DNA of 64,000 bases, taken from NCBI RefSeq assembly GCF_015350795.1, contig NZ_JADKSH010000001.1:682461-746460 (forward strand), read 5' to 3'. Each line of letters begins with the position of its first letter. Position 1 is the first letter of the stretch. The translations under genes and the position numbers were made by a program. Below are positions 58,290 to 64,000 of the stretch, piece after piece. Under the pieces are notes generated by a model. That model had not been told where the DNA came from. It ran no database searches and saw only the letters and a program-made list of their open reading frames with translations. This DNA is from Microbacterium sp. VKM Ac-2870. Lineage in GTDB: Bacteria > Actinomycetota > Actinomycetes > Actinomycetales > Microbacteriaceae.

Positions 58290-59381
58290 GCTACGCCGCT
58301 TCAACGACCGCCTTCCGTTCACAGCGGGCGCGTATGATTCCATAGCCAGGACCTCCACGAGTCGAATGTGGGCGCGGAACCGCTGCAAACGTCACGCTCC
58401 CGCCTAGGCCGCAGGAGCGGCCGAGTGGGACCTGTGCGAGGATGCCGCCTAGACGCTGTTCGAGGCAGTCGCCGGCGAAATACGCTTCATCATCGCGAGG
58501 AATCGCGTGGGTGCTCCACAAGGAATGCGTAACTCAGGCGAACTAGAAGGAGTCCGACGAGACAGCGTTTCGAAAGGAGCCGTGACGGTTCAACGCTGAG
58601 CTGAGCCACATTACTTCGCCCGAAGTTGTACTTGGCAAGAACCTCATGTAGGGGATTTTCGGGACGTGGGTTGTTGCCGAGCTCGAACGGCGTGGACGCG
58701 GGCTGACGCATGCCGACATCGCCAAGGCGTGATCTAGCTTCCTCCGTTCCGTGGGAGCCGGATTGTCCGAGTCAATGCAGAAGTGTCGTCGCAAGCCGTC
58801 GCGACCGCGTCGGCAGCGATCAAGAAGGACGACCCGGTCGCATCAGAGATCCTCAGTGGCCTCAAGTCGTTTTGACCGGTCGACGTGCACGCGGATAGCG
58901 GTCGGTTCGCACGCGTCATTGCGGCAACAAGGCCTAAACCGCGCTCGACATTCGCTAAAACAACCACCGAATTGCGGAGGTCCTTGGACCCACTGATGAC
59001 TATCTCGACATGGTCAAGGCCACCTATGAGAGCGCCCTCTGCCTTGCGGTCGATAACTCGCTATCCGCAGCAGAGTTGGCGGCGCAGTCACAGGTGCTCC
59101 CCCCGCCCAAGACACCAGGGTTCATAAGGTGCCAGACAGTGGCAGGAGCGCGCGGCCGCACGGTAACGCGATGGGGTCCTCACGGTGACGCCGAGGAGAT
59201 GCTACTTCTGACCCCGGGGGTCCGTGCGATGATCCATCGTGCCGCTCCGGCCACGGGCCCGGACGATGAACCGGTGACAGTCGTATTGGCGCCCACCCGA
59301 CTTTCGTTCCTATGGTTCGGCGACGCCCGGGTGCTTCGTCTGGCTACCGGGCGCCGCCATCCCGCGCACCACTACGCGGGA
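58290..59381. other. Decayed region without an intact gene
   Basis: 1.1 kb between lacI and the permease operon. Short gene-like pieces such as VNAEVSSQAVATASAAIKKD (near 58770) and ESALCLAVDNSLSAAELAAQ (near 59025) occur in changing frames with stops, and a longer open frame at 59010-59801 runs into the permease gene on the other strand and looks accidental after about 59380. No RNA gene or IS was recognised. It probably contains the remains of old insertions. Confidence 0.5.
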
Positions 59382-60233
59382 CTACTTGATGCTGCCCTGG
59401 GTCAATCCTCCGATGAGCCAGCGCTGCATGAACACGGCGAGCAGGTAGACGGGAATCATCCCGGTGAGGGATGCCGCCGCCATCTGCCCGAAGACTACCT
59501 CGCGGCCTCCCTGCAGCAGCGACAGCCCCACGGGCAGCGTCTGCGTCCCTGGCCCGTACGAGAGCATGAGGGGAATGAGGAAGTCGTTGTAAACGAGTAT
59601 GAAAGCGACGATCGCCACCGCGACGATACCCGGCGCCACGAGCGGCAGCACGATGCGGAACAGCGTGGCGATCGGGCCGCAACCGTCGATCTGCGCGGCC
59701 TCGTCGATCTCCCCGGGCACCGCGGAGAAGAACGTATCGAGCAGCCAGACCGCGACCGGGGTTACGAGCAGACCCTCGATGAGCACCATGCCGATGAGTG
59801 AGTCCATGAGGCCCACTGAACGGATGAGCAGGAACAGCGGCACGATCGCGACGATCGGCGGCGCGATGTACGCGGAGACGATGACGCTCATCATCCGTTT
59901 GCCGCCGGTGCCGAGCCGAGACATCGCGTAGTTCGCCGGGATTGCGATCGCTAGAGCCACTAGGGTCGCACCGCCAGCGACAATGAGCGAGTTGCGCAGG
60001 TAGAGGAAGATCGGTGCTTCAGTGAACGCGGCGGTCCAGTTCTCCCAGGCGAGCCGTGTGGGTAGGATGCGCGTGCTCAGGATGTCGTCGGGACTCTTCA
60101 CGCTCATGATGCCGAGATACAGGATCGGGAGTACGAAGAAGCCGACGGCGAGCACGAGGACGACGATCTTGATGATCCGTACGCTCAGCGGACGGGACGA
60201 TCCCGAGCGTGACGCGATGGTGGCGATGGCCAT
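59382..60233 (-). CDS. ABC sugar transporter permease (MalG-like)
   Basis: A 283-residue inner-membrane protein with six hydrophobic segments. The coupling motif is EIDEAAQIDGCGPIATLFRIVLPLVAPGI (EAA loop, about residues 190-218), typical of the MalG/CUT1 permeases, and VKSPDDILSTRILPTRLAWENW stands after the first helix. The start lies two bases after the stop of the partner permease. With that partner and the binding protein it forms an importer; the ATPase is missing here and may be shared (MsmK/MsiK type), as is frequent in actinobacteria. Confidence 0.92.
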   Translation of the reverse strand: MAIATIASRSGSSRPLSVRIIKIVVLVLAVGFFVLPILYLGIMSVKSPDDILSTRILPTRLAWENWTAAFTEAPIFLYLRNSLIVAGGATLVALAIAIPANYAMSRLGTGGKRMMSVIVSAYIAPPIVAIVPLFLLIRSVGLMDSLIGMVLIEGLLVTPVAVWLLDTFFSAVPGEIDEAAQIDGCGPIATLFRIVLPLVAPGIVAVAIVAFILVYNDFLIPLMLSYGPGTQTLPVGLSLLQGGREVVFGQMAAASLTGMIPVYLLAVFMQRWLIGGLTQGSIK

Positions 60234-60235
60234 GA

Positions 60236-61135
60236 TCAACCTTGCGCTTTCTGGAGTCGGGCCCGGAGGGAGGCGATCGGGGTGACGACGAGCGTCACGA
60301 GCACGAGGAAAACGAGGGTCTGGGCAGCGCCGAGACCGAGGTCGAACTTCTGCAGCACTGTCCGGTAGATGTCGAAGCTCGAGACGGTAGTGTCGAAGCC
60401 CGGCCCTCCCCCGGTCATGATGAACACGAGGTCGAACACCTTGAATGAAACGATGAGCTTGAGCAGCAGCACGGTGACGAGGCTCGGCGCGATCAGGGGC
60501 AATGTCACCGAGCGGAACGTGCGCCAGATTCCCGCGCCGTCGACTTGCGCGGCCTCGTAGACCTCGTGCGGTAGGGTCTGCAGCGCGGCGAAGATGAGCA
60601 GCACGCAGAACGGCGTCCACTGCCAGACATCGACGACGATGAGAGCGATGAGCGCCGAAGGCGACGAGCCTAGGAACACGATCGGCGGCCCGCTGATGAT
60701 GTTGTTGAACAGTCCGCCCGTGGGGGCGTACATGAGCTTCCAGATCACGCCGGCCATCACCGGCGGGGTCATGAGCGGCAGGAGGAGGAGGACCCGGATA
60801 AGCTTGCCGCCGCGCACCGCGGCATCCAGCGACAGGGCGATCACGAAGCCGAGGAGCAGCGCCAGCACCGCCGAGGGGACCGCAAAGAGCAGCGATCTCC
60901 CCAGCGGTGCGAGCGCGCCGTCACCGAACAGCGCGGTGGCGAAGTTGTCGACGCCGACGAAGTCCTGGAACGGCCGTCCAAGACTGGACTCCGTGAACGC
61001 CGCGACGAGCGTGTACACGAGCGGGTAGATGGCGATCAACGCGACCGTGATGAGCACGGGCAGGATCAACAGCCACCCGACGCGGGCGCGTCGTGCGTTC
61101 GGCGAGGTCCGGTGTCCTAGAACAGCCATGGCCAT
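60236..61135 (-). CDS. ABC sugar transporter permease (MalF-like)
   Basis: About 299 residues from the ATG at 61133-61135, preceded by GAAGGAGAC (61129 is an alternative ATG; the track of the frame to 61312 lies partly inside the binding-protein gene and is not used). Six hydrophobic segments; the EAA motif is VYEAAQVDGAGIWRTFRSVTLPLIAPSL. MTGGGPGFDTTV is the usual CUT1 loop. Forms the heterodimeric channel with the MalG-like partner. Confidence 0.92.
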   Translation of the reverse strand: MAMAVLGHRTSPNARRARVGWLLILPVLITVALIAIYPLVYTLVAAFTESSLGRPFQDFVGVDNFATALFGDGALAPLGRSLLFAVPSAVLALLLGFVIALSLDAAVRGGKLIRVLLLLPLMTPPVMAGVIWKLMYAPTGGLFNNIISGPPIVFLGSSPSALIALIVVDVWQWTPFCVLLIFAALQTLPHEVYEAAQVDGAGIWRTFRSVTLPLIAPSLVTVLLLKLIVSFKVFDLVFIMTGGGPGFDTTVSSFDIYRTVLQKFDLGLGAAQTLVFLVLVTLVVTPIASLRARLQKAQG

Positions 61136-61179
61136 GGGTTCGTCTCCTTCGACGGTCGTGGTGAATGAGGTGGGGCGCG

Positions 61180-62481
61180 CTACTTCAGCGCGTTCCACGC
61201 CTCGGTCGTCTTGGCGAGCGCGTCCTCGGGGGTGAGGTTTCCCTGGAGCATCAGCGCTAGGTTGTCGCTGAGCGCCGCGATCATCTCGGGCGCTTTCGGG
61301 CCCGTGGGCCACGGCTCCGCCTGCGGGAGCACCTGGGCCGCGACCTTGGAGACCTCGGGAGCGAACGCCTGGTACTTCGCGCTCTCGAGCGTGGACGTGC
61401 GGGTCGGGTCAACCCCGCTGCCACTCGTGGTAACAAGGAGCTCGTTGGTCGCTGCCGAGGTAGCGAACTTCACGAACTGCTCAGCCAACGCCTTGTCTGC
61501 AGCATGCGGGCTGATCCCGATGGCCCAGCCTGCGTCGAGCGCACCGGAGACCTGCCCCTTAGGCCCGACCGGCAGCGGAGCGACGCCCCATTTGTCGACG
61601 ATCTTGGACTGGGTGGGATCCTGGGCGAAGACGCCGAGGTCGGTCCAGAATTCCATCATGCCGACGTTGCCCGCGAGGAACTGCGGAAGGGCCTGCTCGA
61701 AGCCGATCTCGAGCGGGGTGGGCAGGGCGGCGGGAGCAGCGTCGAGCATCGACTGCGCGGCGGCGAGCGCCTCGGGCGTAGACAGGTCGGGGAACTGCGA
61801 GTCGATCGGAGTCGAGGAGAACGTGGCGAGACGGTTGAAGAACGTCGAGCCGATGTTGAACGCCGACTTTGCGCCGAGCTCCGCGGAGCCATACACGCCG
61901 TTGGCGCCCTCGTTGGCCGTGATCGTGGCGGCTGCCGTCTGGTACTCGTCCCAGGTAGTGGGAACCTCGACGCCGTTCCTGGCGAGGATGTCCTTGTTGT
62001 AGAACAGGACGTGGGTGTCACCGTCGAGCGGCAGTCCGTAGCGCTTGCCGTCGTACAGCGTATAGGGGTCGTAGATGCTCTTGATGAAGTCATCGGCGTC
62101 GATGTCCGAGTTGATCCAGTCGGTGATGTCGGCAAGCGCCCCGGCATCGGCGAGTGCGCCAACTCCGGTGTACCAGTAGACGACCGCGTCGTACTGGTTG
62201 GCGCCCGACTGCACATCGAGCACAGCCTTGGTCTGGATCTGGTCGTACGGCACCACGGTCAGGTCGACAGTCTTGCCTGTCTCCTTCTCGAATTCCGACT
62301 TGAGGATGTCCGCCGCGCCAGCCTGGGGCTGGGCGATGAGCAGGCGGATGGTGTCGGCGTCGCCGCCACCTCCCGCGCTGGTCGAGCATCCGGCCAGACC
62401 TGCGATGAGAGTGAGGGCACTCGCCGCGGCGAGGATGCTCACTCGGGAGCGTCGGGTTGTCATGCGTCCTTGCAGTGACAT
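61180..62481 (-). CDS. Extracellular solute-binding lipoprotein (family 1)
   Basis: A 433-residue protein. The signal peptide ends in a lipobox, LAGC (Cys at about residue 32), so it is a lipoprotein outside the membrane. The mature part has ADILKSEFEKETGKTVDLTVVPYDQIQTK, YDAVVYWYTGVGALADAGALADI, GLPLDGDTHVLFYNKDI and FLAGNVGMMEFW, all typical of CUT1 sugar-binding proteins. AGAAAGGAAAATGA precedes the ATG. Its ligand is unknown; the LsrF and kinase genes suggest a sugar or sugar-like polyol/furanone rather than a maltodextrin. Confidence 0.92.
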   Translation of the reverse strand: MSLQGRMTTRRSRVSILAAASALTLIAGLAGCSTSAGGGGDADTIRLLIAQPQAGAADILKSEFEKETGKTVDLTVVPYDQIQTKAVLDVQSGANQYDAVVYWYTGVGALADAGALADITDWINSDIDADDFIKSIYDPYTLYDGKRYGLPLDGDTHVLFYNKDILARNGVEVPTTWDEYQTAAATITANEGANGVYGSAELGAKSAFNIGSTFFNRLATFSSTPIDSQFPDLSTPEALAAAQSMLDAAPAALPTPLEIGFEQALPQFLAGNVGMMEFWTDLGVFAQDPTQSKIVDKWGVAPLPVGPKGQVSGALDAGWAIGISPHAADKALAEQFVKFATSAATNELLVTTSGSGVDPTRTSTLESAKYQAFAPEVSKVAAQVLPQAEPWPTGPKAPEMIAALSDNLALMLQGNLTPEDALAKTTEAWNALK

Positions 62482-62540
62482 TCATTTTCCTTTCAGAAGT
62501 CGCGTGGGCGACAAGGTGGGTCGCAGTGTGGCGCTGCGGG

Positions 62541-62909
62541 TTATGCCTCAGGCGTCCAGGGAGCGTCGACCTTGTCGGCCGACACCCCGGGTGCCTTGAC
62601 GAAGAATGCGGTAAAAGTCGACACGTCGACGTTGCGGAGGTAGTGCTCGACCCCGGGCCTGCACTGCACGAAGTCCCCAGGGACCAGCACTAGACGGGTC
62701 GTACGGTCGAGCCAGAGCTCGGCGGTACCGTCCACGACGAAGAATGACTCGGTGTGGTGCTCGTGGAAGTGGTTGGCGAACTCGTCGCCCGGTCGGAGGC
62801 GCACAACGCCGAACGCGGCGTCGTCTCCCTGCACGAGGTAACCGGGACCCCATCCGCCGAAGCGGAGTTCGGCATCCGCGATGTTCATCACCGTGTTGGT
62901 CGCAGTCAT
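62541..62909 (-). CDS. Small cupin-domain protein
   Basis: A 122-residue single-domain cupin. The motif FANHFHEHHTESFFVVDGTAELWLD (metal-binding His and Glu residues, about 44-68) and VPGDFVQCRPGVEHYLRN (the second cupin motif with His) are present. It overlaps the lsrF stop by four bases. It may be an isomerase, epimerase or dioxygenase for the imported compound, or a sensor; the partner LsrF uses a keto compound, so a sugar-acid or diketone isomerase is plausible. LsrG has the analogous role in the E. coli pathway but is a different fold. Confidence 0.85.
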   Translation of the reverse strand: MTATNTVMNIADAELRFGGWGPGYLVQGDDAAFGVVRLRPGDEFANHFHEHHTESFFVVDGTAELWLDRTTRLVLVPGDFVQCRPGVEHYLRNVDVSTFTAFFVKAPGVSADKVDAPWTPEA

Positions 62910-63796
62910 GAGGCGACCTTTTCGGTGGAGAGCTGGCGGTAGAGGTCGTAGGCGGTCTCGGGGTCGGCGTCGTCGTGCACGACGGCCCGCACGGCCTGGA
63001 TCATGGCCACCGGCGACTTGCTCTGGAAGATGTTGCGTCCCATGTCGACACCGGCGGCACCGGCGCGCACGGCGTTCGATGCCATCTGCAGGGCCTCGAG
63101 TTCGGGCAGCTTCTTGCCGCCCGCCATGATGACCGGCACAGGGCATCCGGCGACGACCTCGTCGAAGCCCTCGTCGCAGTAGTAGGTCTTGACGAGCTGC
63201 GCGCCCAGCTCGGCGATGATGCGGGTCGCGAGCCCCAGGTAGCGGGAGTCGCGCGTGAGCTCCTTGCCGACGGCGGTGACGCCGAGCACCGGGATGCCCG
63301 CTTCATAGCCCGCGTCGATGAGGGTGGTGAGGTTCTGGACGCTCCGGGTCTCGTGCTCGCCGCCGACAAATACCTGCACGGCGACAGCCGAGGCGTTGAT
63401 GCGGACGGCGTCGGCCATCGCCATCGCCGTGTGCTCGTCAGACAGCTCCTTGAGGATCGAGGGTCCGCCGGACGCGCGCAGTACGAGGCCTGCACCGGTC
63501 GCGGGCGGCATAGAGGTGCGCAGTGCGCCGCGCGTGCCCATCAGGGCGTCGGCGTACGGGCTGAGGGTGGCGATGCCGAGATCGAGTCGCTCGAGACCGG
63601 AGGTCGGTCCCTGGAAGTATCCGTGGTCGAACGCGAGCATCACAGTGCGGCCCGTCTCTCCGTCGAGGATGCGCGACAGACGGTTCTGCATTCCCCAGTC
63701 GAGGTTCGATGCACCCTTGATCGAGTGAGTGAAGACGCGTGCCGGAGTGCCGGTCGCGAAGTCCTTGGCGTTGCGGTTGCCGTCGAGGTCAGCCAT
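62906..63796 (-). CDS. lsrF: LsrF-like class I aldolase/thiolase
   Basis: A 296-residue protein with strong similarity to E. coli LsrF along its length: GMQNRLSRILDGETGRTVMLAFDHGYFQGPTSGLERLD, ATRIIAELGAQLVKTYYCDEGFDEVVAGCPVP (Schiff-base Lys before TYY), VIMAGGKKLPELEAL and AAGVDMGRNIFQSKSPVAM. LsrF transfers an acetyl group from 3-hydroxy-5-phosphonooxypentane-2,4-dione to CoA in the degradation of phospho-AI-2. Neighbouring kinase and importer give a similar order (uptake, phosphorylation, cleavage), although the importer is not of the LsrACDB type, so a related sugar could be the substrate. The kinase gene overlaps its start by 8 bases. Confidence 0.88.
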   Translation of the reverse strand: MADLDGNRNAKDFATGTPARVFTHSIKGASNLDWGMQNRLSRILDGETGRTVMLAFDHGYFQGPTSGLERLDLGIATLSPYADALMGTRGALRTSMPPATGAGLVLRASGGPSILKELSDEHTAMAMADAVRINASAVAVQVFVGGEHETRSVQNLTTLIDAGYEAGIPVLGVTAVGKELTRDSRYLGLATRIIAELGAQLVKTYYCDEGFDEVVAGCPVPVIMAGGKKLPELEALQMASNAVRAGAAGVDMGRNIFQSKSPVAMIQAVRAVVHDDADPETAYDLYRQLSTEKVAS

Positions 63797-64000
63797 GGTG
63801 GTTCTCCTGTTTCATTCGTTTCGGTGTTGGGGAGCTGAAGGGCCGATGGGCGAGCCCGCCCGGCGGGGTGAAGAGAGGGTTCATGCCGCTCTGCGCGGTG
63901 GCCTCGGTCTGGGCCGCGTAGACGCGCTGCCAGCGCGCGTACGCCACGTCGTACTCCGCGATCGCGCCCGCCTCGGGAACTACCGACCGCTCGACGGCGG
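63789..64000 (-). CDS. FGGY-type carbohydrate kinase, C-terminal end (runs off the window)
   Basis: About 70 residues ending at TGA 63789-63791: AVERSVVPEAGAIAEYDVAY, ARWQRVYAAQTEATAQSGMN, then PLFTPPGGLAHRP and a short tail. The A-x-x-x-Y-D-x-x-Y-x-R-W-x-x-x-Y pattern is the usual C-terminus of xylulokinase/glycerol kinase-type FGGY kinases, to which LsrK belongs. It is the first visible gene of the leftward operon and overlaps lsrF by 8 bases. The catalytic part lies beyond the right edge. Confidence 0.75.
   Translation of the reverse strand, partial: AVERSVVPEAGAIAEYDVAYARWQRVYAAQTEATAQSGMNPLFTPPGGLAHRPFSSPTPKRMKQENHHG

Noticed and set aside
59010..59801. A 263-codon plus-strand frame before the permease gene
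   Set aside because: Its second half is antisense to the permease and turns into His/Arg-rich shadow sequence; the first part has no start signal.

Overview
The window looks like a chromosome segment of a high-GC actinobacterium, most likely a member of the Microbacteriaceae (Microbacterium-like). This rests on GC-rich codon use, an Lsr2 silencer, actinobacterial integrative-element genes, an LAXTG-type cell-wall anchor, and a Trp-codon leader in front of trpS. The genus is inferred, not proven.

Layout. (1) 1-5.1 kb, chromosomal: a GNAT fragment, a truncated flavin monooxygenase beside a TetR regulator, a tryptophanyl-tRNA synthetase behind a MRTSSSSWWWLQ leader peptide with alternative hairpins, a divergent HxlR regulator/azoreductase pair with a clear operator, a membrane protein and a frameshifted TetR gene. 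(2) 5,176-33,765, an integrated element bounded by 25-bp perfect direct repeats (attL/attR) at the 3' end of a tRNA-Pro. It holds an HTH protein, a complete IS3-family element, a 5'-truncated Rhs toxin with a GIY-YIG tip and an Imm26-like immunity gene, Lsr2, a five-gene NeuB/SDR/MFS/DapA/HAD operon, an AT-rich membrane-protein/small-peptide pair, conjugation-type genes (MT-A70 methyltransferase, VirD4/HerA-like ATPase, replication-relaxation protein) and a large serine integrase. (3) 33.8-52.3 kb, a defence and mobility region that starts at a tRNA-Pro gene broken in its anticodon loop: AbiV, a zinc-hook ATPase resembling RloC, a zinc-ribbon gene with a frameshift, a beta-flower protein, an XRE-ImmA pair, Hachiman HamAB, an ABC three-component system and a MobF relaxase. 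(4) 52.5-64 kb, a carbohydrate or signal utilisation locus: a large wall-anchored lyase-like protein, a LacI regulator with matching operators, decayed DNA, then a leftward operon encoding a sugar-type kinase, LsrF aldolase/thiolase, cupin, solute-binding protein and two permeases.

How it fits together. The region appears to be a tRNA-Pro insertion hotspot with at least two elements in tandem. One carries a coupling ATPase but no recognised relaxase; the other carries a relaxase but no recognised coupling protein. The most unusual observations are: the integrase ORF crosses the att core in the same frame as the HTH ORF at the other end, so the excised circle should encode an integrase-HTH fusion; the NeuB operon lacks a CMP-sugar synthetase, suggesting a small molecule that is made and exported; and the trpS leader has mutually exclusive hairpins reaching the ribosome binding site.
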